A DNA stretch of 64,000 nt from Spongilla lacustris (GCA_949361645.1 OX442415.1:6126023-6190022), one strand, 5' to 3'; positions 1-12,908 are shown, numbered from the stretch's first letter. The notes: generated by a model not told the origin, from the sequence alone. Numbers and translations are program-made.

Positions 1-1000
1 CATGTAGCACTGACAATAATATTAACCTAGCAGAGTTGCCAAAACCCAAGTGGGCTAAACTTTGCATAAATGCATGTATTGTGAGCATTGTTTTAAAATA
101 GCAAGCAATATCTTGTGGTGCCCAATACAGAGGCAGCATTGCCGTGCTGTAGTGCAATTGACACTCTCTGGAGAAGGAATGAGAGGGACTGGTGATCATG
201 TGTCATGCTCTGCTGACGCCTGCTGATATCAGTGAGCAAACTGAGAGCATCAGGGCCAAGGGCACCAGAGGTCTCAATCGCAATTGGTACAGAATGGTGG
301 GATTTGGACAGCAGAGCATATTTCTCCTTCTTCCTGGCTTCAGCAGCTGTGCTATAGCTCTAGCTTCCCTACAATAATAACTGGGAATACTTATTTTAGT
401 CTTCAGTGCTTTAAAAAAAGAAATTTCTTTTTACTAAGGCACTGTCTAGTATTAACCCTTTGTACATGTAGAAATCTATTTTGTGAGCACTGTGTTTATT
501 TTTCGCAGCAGTTTCTGGGATAAATCATTGAAGCCTCCAGTCTACAAATATCTATAAAGTTATTTACTATCCAAATACTGAAAGTGAAAATGCGGTTATA
601 CTATTATTTTAAGCTGACTCTGAGGATTCAAACAATATTGTGTAGTGACCATATGTAGTGGTCATGTGATGCACTCCTTATAAGGGTAGTGGTGCTCATG
701 TGGGGCAGCTGGTAAGTGACAGGTGTACATAGGAGGACAATAGATGTGAACACACAAAGTGACCTTTATGAAAGCATAACATATGAAGATCATTGTCAAA
801 CCATGTACATGCATTGACATGCACAGCACTTTTAATCATGTACACACACACACATGTTCACATGTTCGTAGTGCAAGTTACAAAAGGAGAAAAGGGTTGC
901 AAGATGCGTCAAAATGCTTGAGGTTACAAAACTTGCCCCTGCACTCTCCCTTGCATGCCTCATGTACTGCCCACATCAGCAGGATGAAGATTAGCTCTGT
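1..1000. other. Intergenic, no gene recognised
   Basis: Short open frames here have no recognisable domain or splice context. A short CA run lies at 841-852. I see nothing else that I can name. Confidence 0.5.
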
Positions 1001-1656
1001 CCCCTGGCCCTGGTTTATTAAAGTTATGGGGGTGGAAAACAGGGCCTGCTATACACTGGCAGGGTCCTAGCGCACATGTGCTAGCCATTACCAATACGCT
1101 TGGTAATCGCATTCTTACTTCTAAGATTGGTACGTGTAGGCTGGCCACCTCACGCTACTTGCCATCTTTAGCCGAAGCCACAATGCTGACAACCTACTTG
1201 AACTCTTGTGGTGTGCACTGATTGGGGACTACCCTACATTTGGAAAACCTTTGGTGACGAGAAGGAGTCTGGTATCAACGGACAAGGCCTTTGTGCCAAG
1301 TGTAGGGTATTTCCAATGAGTGCACACCACGAGAGTACAAGTATGTTGTCAGCATTGTGGCTTCGCCTAAAGATGGCAAGTAGCGTGAGGTGGCCAGCCT
1401 ACACGTACCAATCGTAGAGGTAAGGATTTGGTCCAAGGAGCAAGGGTAGTAAGTCTACGTACGAAACTCTACATATACGACAGTCTGGGACGAGGAAGAG
1501 TTTACGCTGAGAACGAGATGGTGTACGGAAAGGTTTACACACAAGTATGCGATTACCAAGCGTATTGGTAATGGCTAGCACATGCGCACTAGGACCCTGC
1601 CAGTGTATACCAGGCCCTGTTTTTCACGCCCGTAAATTTAATAACAGGGTCTGGGG
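1001..1656. mobile_element. Foldback MITE with two nested inverted repeats
   Basis: The outer arms 1001-1103 and 1551-1656 are reverse complements of each other with few mismatches; both contain CACTGGCAGGGTCCTAG next to GCTAGCCATTACCAATACGC. An inner pair, about 1126-1228 and 1316-1418, is a second long inverted repeat around a centre near 1273. There is no coding capacity. A target duplication could not be identified, so the superfamily is unknown. Confidence 0.75.
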
Positions 1657-2507
1657 ATGAGGCTAGGTGAAGACATGATAAGTGTTCCTGGAGCCAATGT
1701 GATGACTCAGCCAAAGGATGCGTGACTAAGCCTCATATCAGTTGTGTACAAACAATGGACAGCATACAGCCATAGTAGGTTGTAAATCATGGCTGGACCG
1801 CCAATAGCTTCCATGCTTCACGTGGTAGGAGCACATCCCCTCCTGCATCCTCCCCCTTATTGATTATTCATGTAGGACTTGTATGTACATCACATGCACA
1901 ACATTTTGTGTGTAGTTAACATACATCCTACTGAGTAAGAGTACCATTAGCGCAGGAATTTGATTTTTCAGTTTCCTTTCATCACATAAACGTACATTGT
2001 GGCCACAACACTTCAGAGTAAATGTTTTAAAAGTGTAGAACAAATACATTAGGGACACCAATAACATCATCTATGCAGGCAAACAATTTAAAGGAAGAAA
2101 AGTAAAAGTTATCGGATGCTTGTAATTAAAAATACGTACATTCACAAGGAAAATCAATCAGAATCTGTAAGCAAACTATTTAATAATGAATGATATCATC
2201 GAAGACCACATTCGGAATTTAAATTTTTAATACGAATTTTATTGAGCAACCAAAGCTTGCTCTCCCTAAATGTAGTGTCTAGTTGGATGGCACAAGCATG
2301 TGTTTCGGCCCAACAGTTTTGTAAAAGGCGATTGCTTTCACTGCTTTGTGGTATTGTACGGAATAGAGAAACATTTCCAATTCACAGGGACCAACAATTG
2401 CACTATCAATGCCTAAACAGCACATTCAGACATGTCCATAGCCAGCTCAACAATAGCTTTTCATGCTGTGTGAGGTTTCCTTGCCATTTGCCATGACAAC
2501 AGTCTAT

Positions 2508-2539
<32 letters not shown>

Positions 2540-3487
2540 CGTATTGTATAAAACTGGCAGGAGGAATGGGCACTAGTACATCAACACCGCCAGAGAGAAG
2601 TTGAAGTCCATGCAGCAAAAAAGCTTTTGCCTACATGTTAGTAAACAATGATTATTAAATGTGTGAAATTGCATACATGTACTTGTACCAGCTTATATGG
2701 CAAGCTCAATGGAAAACACATCTATGGTCGGATGTTGTTATTTCCTAGTCGCTATGGTCCCACTCCCCACAGTAACATGCACCTTTAGTAGCTGACTGAC
2801 TTCTACATGTGTAGTTCAAAGTTCTAAGCTCTATTGTATTTCTTCAGCAACAGCTTTTCCTACTGCGAATGGCTAAAATATCAGTTGCTTTCCCTCTCAT
2901 GTGTCCCTCATGACCACGTGTACACATATGTGTCTCCAAGTCAACAGAAGCTGTATTGTGCTTATTTGAGCAATAGCTTTTCCTTATGTATCAAGTGTAA
3001 GTACTTCATGTGTGTAAACCTAGTACATGTAGAGGTTTCACCCACAAGTCAACTTACTATATTTATGGGGTATGTGCCTGCTTGATATGCACATGTCATG
3101 CATGTACTTCATGTGCGATATGGATCCCTTGTTACTTATATGCCGGGGTACATGTGCAGGTTTGTTAGAATGCCAGGGGAATACCCATACATACCAGAAG
3201 TTAGTAAGTGGTTAGGTTATAACTATAAGCCAACACTCCTTCTGCTCTGCTAGGGGGTATGGGGGAGCACTATGTATAGGTTTTATGAGTACAGTGCTGA
3301 GTAACATAAACATAACTACTGCAAGTAAGTATGAATTGTGTTATGAGGTGTCATACATGGGTGCTTCTTGTGTTTGGAGGGTCATTTGGGGACATTTTTG
3401 TGGGTTATGCTTTGGTAATATAGCTGGCCAGGTGTACAAAGGCTTCAATTACTCATATATCCTATTGCAACAGGTGATAGACATGTA
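1657..3487. other. Intergenic, no gene recognised
   Basis: AT-rich sequence without recognisable coding content. It contains a 30-base C run at 2509-2538 and a loosely repeated phrase with AGCTTTTCCT near 2450, 2850 and 2980. Confidence 0.5.
2509..2538. repeat. Poly-C tract
   Basis: About 30 consecutive C. Similar tracts occur at 10879-10900, 10943-10955, 13007-13044, 14642-14666, 33502-33528, 34754-34777 and 45196-45215. Confidence 0.9.
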
Positions 3488-6400
3488 TTAACCGATTATA
3501 CGCTAAATTTAATTTGCGCACGCGTATATACGTAACGCGGAATTGTTTTCAACAAATAATCGTTTATTGAGGTGTGGTTATGGTAGTTATTGCAGCAGCT
3601 GAACGGAGCGACTTTTGTATGGACGACCTTTGTTTTTTGGAATGCTGACTGGATGAACTATCTTCCCTTGCGTATGGATGGGCGCGATCTATTCATGTTC
3701 GCGCATACGATGGTGAGAAACGAATCTGAACGTAACGCTACCTCGTCTCTTAGTGTTTGAGGTACGTTGTAAACATATGCGAAGTCTTTGTTGGGTACAA
3801 TGACGACTTTCTTCAGTGAATATAGGCTATTTAGAAAGGGGGGAGGGGGGGGGGGGGTTGTTGCAAACACAGCCGTGTATTCTATTTATAGCCCGTCCGC
3901 TTGTATCCTCCTGATCGTTAGCTATTTTAGCTATAAACTTACACATGTATTGTTTGTTTGTTTGGTACCTTTGTGGCATGATAAAAGTATATCTATTTGA
4001 TGTACGTGTCTGCTACATGTACTCTCACTCTCTTCATACAGTGGCACCACTATGCACCCACACTATCACCTGCCCACACACTCCTTTTCACACTCCCCGT
4101 GTCACCCATTTGCCTTGTACACACACCACCCAATGCACGCACTCCATAATGACACACCCATTCTAGACATATCTTTGTCACACCCTCCCCCTTGTACACA
4201 CCCACTGTAATACATCCATTCCAATGCACACACATCTACCACCCTGCAGTCCTCTCACAGCATGTATTCCACTTGTTAGCACCCTGTGTGAACTCTGGCA
4301 CACTACAACACCTACACATAGTGATGTGAAGGTGTGGAACCCTTGCACACACACACACACACACTTCATTGATTCTTCTATCATGTGCATGCACATACCT
4401 TGTCATATACACCCTTGTACACACCACCCATTGTGCACTCTTTATCAATCCAACTCCTTATCATACTCACACTCCACAGCATACCCACCTGCCAATTGCA
4501 ATCCCCTTGTAAGGGAGTGTGTAGTGTGTGGGAATCGTTAGTGTGTGAGGGTGTGTGAGGGAGTGTGTACAAAGGTGTAATGTGTGTGTACAAGGGGGGG
4601 GGTGTGAGGGAGTGTGTACAAGGTATAGTGTGTTTGCAAGTGGTGTGTGAACAAGAGGTGTGTGTGATGGATTGTGTAGAGGGTGTGAGTGTGTGTGTGA
4701 GGGAGTGTGCGAGGGAGTGTGTACAAAGGTATAATGTGTGTGTACAAGGGGGGTGTGTGAGGGAGTGTGTACAAGGTATAGTGTGTTTGCAAGTGGTGTG
4801 TGAACAAGGCGTGTGTGTGATGGATTGTGTAGAGGGTGTGAGTGTGTGTGAGGGAGTGTGCACACAAGGGGGTGTGTATGAGGGATTGTGTTGTGCGTGT
4901 GAGGGTGTGTAGAGAGGGAGTGTGTACAAATGTGTAACGGAGTGTGCGTGAGGGAGTGTGTAGAGAGGGTGTTTCCGAGGGGTGTTTGAGGGTGTGTGTA
5001 AGGGAGTGTGTGTGTAGAGGGTGTGTGAGGGAGTGTGTAGTGTGAGGGAATGTATAGTGTGTGTGAGGGTGTGTGAGGGAATGTGTAGTGTGTGTGAGGG
5101 AGCGTGTACAAAGGTACAGTGTGTTTACAAGTGGTGTGTGAGGGATTGTGTGTACAATGGGTGTGTGTATAGAGGGTGTGAGAGCTTGCATAGAGGTGGG
5201 TGGTGTGCATTGCACTGTGTAGAATGCCAAGAGTGTGACAAGGAGATTTATGTGTGTAGATTAGATGTGTGTGATAAGGGAGTGTGCAGTGGGTGGATGT
5301 GTACAAGGGGTGTGGGGGGTAGGCATGCTGTGCACCCTCTACACACTCCCTCACACACACACCCTTGTGTACACTCCCTCACACACACACCCTCATGCAC
5401 CCTCTACACATACACCCTCACACACACCCTCACACCCCCCTCAGAAACACTCTCACACATACCCCTTGTATACACACCACTTGTAAAAATACCACACCTT
5501 TGTACACACTCCCTCATACACCCTCTCAATACACACTCCCTTACACACCCCTTGGAAACACCCTCTCTACACACCACTTGTAAACACACTACACCTTTGT
5601 ACACACTTCCTCTTTTCACACACCTCACACACACACTGCACACTCCCTCACACACCCCTTGCACACACACCACTTGTGAACACACTACACCTTTGTACAC
5701 ACTCCCTCACACACCCTCTCTACACACCCCTTGTACACACGTATACTCCCTCACACAACCTTGTACACACCACCCATTGTGCACTCTTTATCAATCCAAC
5801 TTCTTGTCATACTCACACTCCACTGCACACCACCTGCCAATTGCAATCCCTCACTGCATGTACACATCCACCCACTGCACACACACCCTTATCACACACA
5901 TCTAATCTACACACATAAACTTTGTCACACTCTTGCCATTCTACACAGTGCAATGCACACCACCCACTTTACTAATATACACCTCACACACCTACCCTCT
6001 ATGCACACCTCTCACACACCCTCTCCACGCCTCTTGTAAACACACTACACCTTGTACACACTCCCTCTCTACACACACTCCCTCACACACTCCCTTACAC
6101 ACCCTCACATACTCTTGTACACACACTCCCTTACACACACCCCTTGTACACATACCACTTGTAAACACACTACACCTTGTACACACACTCCCTCGCACAT
6201 CCCTTGTACACACACTCCCTCACACACCCCTTGTACACCCTCTACACACGTCCCTTGTACATACCCACACCCTCTCTATATATACCCCTTGTTTATACCA
6301 CCCTTTGAACGCACAATCCCTCACACACATACTGAGTATACATAGCATTTTTTTTAGTTGGCAATTAGCCATATAACCTTACATGTCAGATAAACACATA

Positions 6401-6850
6401 CACTACGTTGCAGAGACTGCCATTGTGTGTCCTTTCTGCAGATCAACAGGTTCATCAAGCTCGTCAGGCTCGCTACAAAAGCTCTTCAGGACATCGTCAT
6501 CCCTATCTAAAAGTTTCCAAGACCTCTTCACGGTCCATCCTGCGCGAGCGCTTTGTCATCCTCTATCAAATTATATTATCATTGGAATGTTATTCATTGC
6601 TTCATTGTTTACTTTGTCCACAGTGTAGCAAGAAACCCACAATAGCAAGCCCACTCGTTCGATAATAAAATGAACAGTATAGGGACTGGTGATTACCGCT
6701 TTGCAAGTTTCAGAACCGAACGAACCACCGACTGTGGACGGCGCTCCATGTACCGTAGTGTATACAGCTGGACTCAAATTTGAGTCTACCGCGTTTTACG
6801 CGTAATAATTATTGGACTCAAATTTGAGTCTTCCGCGTATAATCGGTTAA
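3488..6850. mobile_element. Candidate TIR-bounded element enclosing a minisatellite
   Basis: The 16-mer TTAACCGATTATACGC at 3488-3503 is repeated exactly inverted at 6835-6850. Inside the right end the palindrome GACTCAAATTTGAGTC occurs twice (6771-6786, 6815-6830). Most of the interior is the GT/CA minisatellite. No transposase frame and no clear target duplication were seen, so this could also be two independent copies of one element end. Confidence 0.4.
4029..6345. repeat. GT/CA-rich minisatellite arranged as a giant inverted repeat
   Basis: From about 4520 to 5300 the plus strand is built of phrases such as GTGTGAGGGAGTGTGTACAA; from about 5340 to 6340 it carries their reverse complement. 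Unique-looking segments follow the same plan: 5190-5300 is inverted at about 5865-5975, while 4430-4505 is repeated directly at about 5763-5845. Within the GT half a higher-order unit of 153 bp repeats (4621 to 4774). The long frames across this block, on both strands, come from low complexity and unit lengths divisible by three. Confidence 0.85.
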
Positions 6851-7746
6851 CCTTCCTATCCATTCAGTAAATCACAAAGATTCCCTCCAGAGGGAGAGAG
6901 GGGGGAAGGGAAACCACTCCAATACACATCACCTAGTGCACAATTGGTTTTAGTCAGAACTCCCATTCCATTACTACACAGCCACATCCCCCACCTAATA
7001 GTGTACTCTGGAGGTTTGTGAGGTAGCCTGATGATGTAGATACACTAATGTACATGTGAGAGGTATGATGTGTTTTATCTCACAAAAGATAATTGTAACA
7101 AACATTACTATTTTGGGTTGTCTCCCTCATTTTGTTATGATGCCATTGCTGTTATTGCCTGTGAGGAAGCCATTAGCAGTATAGGATGTTACTTACACAT
7201 GTCTGTATAAACTAACTGAAGAACTTTGAGGCTAGTCATTGCAGTACATGTACCTGTACTATACTATATTTAGTAAGCATACACACTGTATGTGACCTCT
7301 GCCTGCACTACATTAAGCATGGCTACATATGGCATGACGCCCATGGCCAGTTACAAGTACCACCCATCATTTGTGGCATGGATACACATGCAGACACAAC
7401 CACTGAATGTAATTTTCAGGGTGTGTACAGATCTATCCTACATGCACAGACAGAAATGTATGACCTAATACATAAAGGTCAGCATACACGGGGTGACTTC
7501 TATGCAACTCAAATGAATATGGACCGCAAGCCATCAGTAAACTAAACAATTACAGAACTTTTACCAATATGCATTCAAGTTGCATGCGACAAAGTCGCCC
7601 CATGTATGCCGACCTTAAGGATGCTCATGGGTTTTGTTTTACATGAATTATGATGTTGGCCAACCTTGCAATTTGCTGTGGTGGAATATACCAAGTGATT
7701 TTTAAATTAAACTGTCCTGCATCACACAGGACATGAATGTGGTGTG
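6851..7746. other. Intergenic, no gene recognised
   Basis: No repeat structure or coding frame that I can support. Confidence 0.4.
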
Positions 7747-7804
7747 ATGATCCAGAGGTTGACCACCATATACGTACTACTAATTTACTTATTGTGTGGA
7801 GCAG
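7747..7804 (+). CDS. Possible orphan signal-peptide exon
   Basis: ATG at 7747 opens a frame reading MIQRLTTIYVLLIYLLCGA followed by a potential donor (GCAG then gtcagt). A short basic start, a hydrophobic core and a small-residue end are what a first exon of a secreted or membrane protein looks like, and the phase-1 donor matches the first exon of the receptor gene at 49.6 kb. I found no acceptor and continuing exon nearby, so it may be the remains of a receptor gene broken by insertions, or chance. Confidence 0.3.
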
Positions 7805-8680
7805 GTCAGTTTAATATTATTATTATTTTAAAAGCATGTGGCACATGTAGTCTTGTACATTGTACCACAGCAAGTTGCTCATCTGGACATGTCAAAATCG
7901 CTGATCTATAACCCATGGCACAACCCAAAAATGGTCAGGTGGATGACAGCCAAGATATTCCATGCATGCACATCAAAATGCACAGATGGTGCAAGGCAGA
8001 CATTTTTTTAAAGCAGGTTCTGCCAAGCTATAATCACTTACTACTGTATAATTGAAGTCACCACCACTAATTGAACAGCTTTCTTTCATCCTGTGAGAAC
8101 AAACACCTACACAAGGAAAAAAAAAAGTTTTGTACACTGGGCCTGAATTAGAATAGGGTTTTTTTTGCACAGCTGCACATACATGTATGTACAAGTGCAT
8201 GTTCTGCTAAGGGCTATTTAACTCAGACGTGCTTGCACATACAGCCATCTTTAAATTATTTTAAGCATTTTATGCGCAACTTCAGGTTATAGAAGATGCA
8301 CTGTACATGTTTTATACAACTGACAATTTGAAACAGATAGCTGTTCATCTCAATAACTGGGACGGTTTTAATTATACTTTCAACCATTCAATTTTCAGAG
8401 AGCTGTAAAATGCCCTCACGCAGCTGATGCTCATCACACATTAAGAAACGATAAGTTATTTTTGTATACGGCAAGTACATGAAAATTTAATTTTGAAAAA
8501 GCACCATTATTGGGGCATGTACATGTATACACTAACAGCCTTTCTTAAACACCCGTCCAGGCCTGAGACCCATCCTCAGATTTCTTATATGGGTATCCCA
8601 CCACCCTAACAGCCATACTTTTCACCACAATCAGCACCTGATGAGCCAGGTACATGTAGTGATGAATATATAATGCCTTA
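7805..8680. other. No gene recognised
   Basis: AT-rich with several TACATGTA motifs. I could not find a continuation of the candidate signal-peptide exon. Confidence 0.4.
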
Positions 8681-8980
8681 TCACAATATTAGTCCATAAG
8701 AATGAACATAAAGAGAGTTGGTAACTGATGCAACATTATATTTCAAACTGGTGAGGTCTATCTTTAGCCTCTTCACATGCTTCTGTGCTGCATAGTCCTT
8801 TTGCACGGCACACATAGTACATACATGTACCCCTGACGGCTTAGGCAACCTCCGGTACTTCTCCGCTACACTATACGATGGAACGGATTCCTCACAAACA
8901 ACAGATGGGTGCCCAACAGATTTCTCGGTAGAAGCAGCACTTGTACAGTTCTTTTGCAGGTGGCTGCGGTTATTGCTGGT
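8681..8980 (-). CDS. Unrecognised 99-codon open frame without ATG start
   Basis: The minus strand is open from a stop at 8981-8983 to a stop at 8681-8683. The frame is rich in charged residues and contains VCTMCAVQKDYAAQKHVKRL, a CxxC followed by basic residues, which looks more protein-like than most frames nearby. It could be an internal or terminal exon, or a transposon relic. I recognise no family; coding status is uncertain. Confidence 0.25.
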   Translation of the reverse strand, partial: TSNNRSHLQKNCTSAASTEKSVGHPSVVCEESVPSYSVAEKYRRLPKPSGVHVCTMCAVQKDYAAQKHVKRLKIDLTSLKYNVASVTNSLYVHSYGLIL

Positions 8981-9456
8981 TCATCTGCACATCCATTCAG
9001 TGAACCAAATCAGGATGAGGGGATTAAGCATCACTGCTGGTTTTGCAAGTATCTGGCGATTAAATATACAAAAACACGTTAATTTTTCTTTTTAAAATGT
9101 GATTTAAGCAAGGGGTACCCCTTTTTTGATCCGTCGTATCTTTTTTTGTTGTTTTGGCTGTATATTCTACGATGAAATCACATTATTTCTTGTATAATTT
9201 CCAACTCCAAAGTACTCTCAGATTTTATCGTAAAACAACAAGAGTTTCCATCTTACCTCTTAGCAGCATCCATGTCAACGATGAGAGCGCCCTTTCAGAA
9301 CATCTTCATCAAACACTAGATGACTTTTCTGATCGGCTGGCAGTCGTGCCTAGCTCTGGTAGCGATAATCTATGTATTATCTCTAGTAGCGCGTGGCTCC
9401 TCCACTGGATATATTTTGCAGACAATTTACATATGGACCCGGTGTACAGCTGCCGC

Positions 9457-9580
9457 AGTCTCGCAAGCCAGACGTACTTCGGCGTACCGTACTATGACGT
9501 GGACTGAGGACTAGTACGAGCACTAGTCCTCAGTCCACGTCATAGTACGGTACGTCGAAGTACATCTGGCTTGCGAGACT
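9457..9580. mobile_element. Near-perfect palindromic MITE, AGTCTCGC family
   Basis: Two arms of about 59 bp flank a 6-bp spacer. The ends read AGTCTCGCAAGCCAGACGTA and its complement. The same termini occur at 17081-17199, where a 9-bp target duplication is preserved. No duplication remains here. A partial copy lies at 15013-15059. Confidence 0.85.
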
Positions 9581-9660
9581 ACTATAACTACGACTGCCAT
9601 ATGTTCCCCATCTTCGGTGGCTCTAATAAGAATTATCAATTTTGAATTCATCTGGCGTAA

Positions 9661-9708
9661 CCACACCCTTGCCTGATACGCAAGGTGTGATATTATGCAA
9701 GGGTGTGG
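9661..9708. repeat. Hairpin
   Basis: CCACACCCTTGC at 9661-9672 pairs with GCAAGGGTGTGG at 9697-9708. Probably a short foldback element; function unknown. Confidence 0.6.
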
Positions 9709-10054
9709 CTATAACAATTCTTGTTGTGTAACAAATTATGGCACCGCCGCAGTGTCGCAAGAAACACTCTCCTGCACAATGAATCCGCGTAGACAATGCC
9801 ACAGCGCACCTTTTCTATTATACATCCTACAAATGATCGGTTGGCATTAGCGTGTACCGTACGGTATTCAAAGAGACCGATTTTGAAAACAAAAAGCTAG
9901 CGCTTAGTCTGAGAACCAGACCATATATGAGAATCTGGCGTCCCGTAGAAGATTTTGTGCATGCCAGGTGCCTCAAAATGAGGCAGTACCGCAGGAATGC
10001 TAATTAAAGTAATTGTTATGTATTGTTTCGATCATTGCGATGGCTAACAGTGAC

Positions 10055-10153
10055 TAGTCTCGTCCCCAGACCAATATGACGTAACGATTATCGCTGTAAA
10101 CAGTATAATCTACGTCTATAGACGTAGATTATACTGTTTTCGTTACGAGACTA
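10055..10153. mobile_element. MULE-like MITE with 9-bp target duplication
   Basis: The ends are TAGTCTCGT and ACGAGACTA, and the middle folds on a perfect palindrome around TCTATAGA. The 9 bp AACAGTGAC stand directly on both sides (10046-10054 and 10154-10162). A 9-bp duplication is typical of Mutator-like elements. Confidence 0.85.
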
Positions 10154-10859
10154 AACAGTGACGACAGGTTCGCAGGTTCGATTATGCTTTAGACGGAGAA
10201 AAGCAAAAAGCTAAGTGTAACGTTTAGAAAAGAGCAGCGCGACGCAGTACAGAGCATAACAGCTGGAAACGACACCTTTGTATCGCTACCAACAGGCGGA
10301 GGGATCGAAGCCGATGTGTGATTCACTACGGGACGTCCAAGGCTCCAGGGATTGTCGATACATATACATGTTATTGTACATGTAGGAATGCCTACAATAA
10401 GCTGCAATGAATAATATTACGTTAATCAGCAATCTGTGGACTGCACAGGATAATTACATTCCTCTGGAATAAAACCTTCTATGGGCGCCACCAGACCCAT
10501 ATATTCTCATATCGTACAATAGCATGGTTCGAGCATCAAGCTTGTGTCTAAGAGGATCTAGGATAAAGTGGAGGAGTGGACTAGGCTTTGACGATGGGCC
10601 ATCATAATTATGCAATAGGCTTTAGTACCCCATTTATACGTCTGGGTATACAAAACTATTTAATTCCGCGGTGAATTCAATATCCTGTACGTACGTTTTG
10701 TGACAGGGTTCCCGTCCATCCTAAAACAAAAAAAGGAAGGTAAGTTGCCGTTTAATCTATTCCCGATAAATACATGTACTGGGCTATATTAGAGATCATA
10801 CATGTATGTAGATGTATGATCTCCGGCTATATTGTGCACTTGCACGCGTACCGGTACCG
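10154..10859. other. No gene recognised
   Basis: It contains a hairpin at 10792-10823 (GAGATCATACAT with its complement). A minus frame at 10189-10407 has no recognisable features. Confidence 0.4.
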
Positions 10860-11132
10860 GTGTCACAGGCATGTGGGTCCCCCCCCCCCCCCCCCCCCCC
10901 TATTTTGGGTCCGGGGGGACCCATATGCCTAGGCAACTGGGTCCCCCCCCCCCCCGGACCCAAATGCCTAGGCATATGGGTCCGGGTAATTATTTGTACA
11001 TCCAGGCATCTTGGTCCGGGTAGAGGGCGGAGGGGGGGACCGATGCGTTTTATTTACTCAACCGGCTGGTTTTGATACGATAGACACATTTGTTGTTACT
11101 TTCTCAACGGTAAGTTAGCGTCCACCAGCCGT

Positions 11133-12179
11133 TTAGGCCACTTTGAATTGCAATGTTGGTTCCCGTCCCCGCCCGCATGATATTTTTAAAAAATGCTAAT
11201 TCTTCCATTATTCTATTTATTCAAATAGAAAAGAAATTTATTCCATTTTTTTAAAATGTTGTTTGAAAGTGGAAGTCGCGTGTAATGGTGTGAATAGCTT
11301 CGTCTTTGACTCTAGCTGTGGAAGAACAATAATATATTGGAAAGTATATTGTATAGAAGATGAAAAACTAACCCTTCAATTGCTATAATGGAAGGTCTGC
11401 TGAAAGGGTCGAAGCTTTGAAGGTCTTAATTAAGCAACTCGTCGCAGCGGAGGTACGCGAAACTTCCAGTACACTAATCACGAATCGCTGTACAGTGTCA
11501 GTGTACTCCGCTGTGGCGAGTTGCTGTAAGCTAGAGCAGCAAAAGGTATTAGGCCTTCAAAGTTTCGGCCCAAACCGATAACGACTTATACAACGTCAGT
11601 CGAACTGCACTAGAATGCTAAAACGGCGGAACGCTTTGTTTTGCGTACCTCGCAATGTACATACGTGCCCCTCGGAACAGTCCAGGACATTAGACATTAT
11701 AACAGACTTACGGAAAACATCCACAGAATACATCTTTTCTGCATGGTGATGTCCCTATTTTGCTATCTTCAAGGAAATGTTTGGACACATGCTGCTTTAT
11801 GTCATCATTACAAGCACATCGTACAATCCTTTGCAGTGTGATGTCGAAGCCAAAGATTCCCCGCAGAAGAAGTGATTGTTAGTATTGAGAACGTATATTT
11901 CCTGCGAATATTAATTGTATGTCCGGCAGACTATACATATTCATCATTACCGTTCCACTCCATGCACGTACAAACATGCACGAGGCGTCTCGCATTTATA
12001 GTGTTATAATTGCTATTAATATGTATGTACATGTGAAGCATTCGAACGCATCACATGTTCATAATATATACAATGAATTGTGACATCACTTCCTGTAATG
12101 GATAATGGAAATGGAGCCGCCCGCCCGCATCCTCTCCAGTCTATGGACCGGACGGGAACCAACTTTGCAAGTGGCCTTA
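11133..12179. mobile_element. TIR element, TAAGGCCACT family
   Basis: The left end (TTAGGCCACTTTGAATTGCA, then GTTGGTTCCCGTCC) matches the inverted right end (GGACGGGAACCAAC then TTTGCAAGTGGCCTTA). The outermost TAAGGCCACT is shared with the element at 36654-37770, which has an 8-bp hAT-type duplication. No duplication remains here and the interior has no transposase. Confidence 0.6.
11406..11571. mobile_element. Small foldback MITE
   Basis: The ends GGGTCGAAGCTTTGAAGG and CCTTCAAAGTTTCGGCCC are near-complementary, and the inner arms carry GCAACTCGTCGCAGCGGAG with its imperfect complement at 11503-11524. Confidence 0.75.
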
Positions 12180-12810
12180 GGTTACACTTTGTAACAGCCA
12201 CGTACTCGGCTTGCCATCTGTGTTTCTCTGCCGAAAATTGATTATAAGGTCACTGCCGGCCGGCTTAGTCTGGTGCTAACTCGCAGCATAGCAAGAGCTA
12301 TTTTGACGAGAAGTGTGCCCCAATCATTTGAGTAGCCTATGTCTGAAACATTAGTTAGGCTTAGCTATAGGTAGTAGTCTGTTTAATAAGTACTTATTAT
12401 TTATAACAAAAAAACACGTTGAGCATATACAAAACATGAATGGGTCATGTTCAAGTAGTACACAACTGTTTCTTCGTATCATACAGGACTTAGTGATTGA
12501 CCTGTCGATCGCAATGTAATTTTGAGACATGCTATAGGAAACTTTCTTCACTGCATCAGTACTAGTCTGCATGTGCTCAGCCGGGTAATACATACATCGA
12601 TCTGTCAAAGCATAGGCTTCAGATCATTTGTATCCAGGGCTCCGGAGGCAACGTAGATTATTATATCAACCAGCCCTCCCGCGCGAGACGCGGAAGCTTT
12701 CAGTGCAGTGCATGGAATATTTCTACATGAAAGCCACATGCAAATTCAGTGCTTCCGACAGCACTATATATATAATAAGTACACAGTTTTGAAGTCACAA
12801 GCAAGCCATC

Positions 12811-12908
12811 ATTATTGAACAGCATAAACCACACTACGAGCGATATACAATGGACGGGGAATCACTCGTAGTCCCCATGCATATCGATTGTTGTGCCGTT
12901 CAATAACA
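12811..12908. repeat. Imperfect foldback repeat
   Basis: ATTATTGAACAGCA and TGCCGTTCAATAAC form the outer stem; CGATATACAATGGACGGGGA and TCCCCATGCATATCG the inner one. Confidence 0.5.

Noticed and set aside
4381..6376. Long frames on both strands rich in His-Thr-Pro or Val-Cys-Gly
   Set aside because: They arise from the GT/CA minisatellite, with unit lengths divisible by three; composition is pure low complexity and both strands are open at once.
9154..9507. 117-codon plus frame
   Set aside because: No recognisable domain, and its end runs into the palindromic MITE at 9457.
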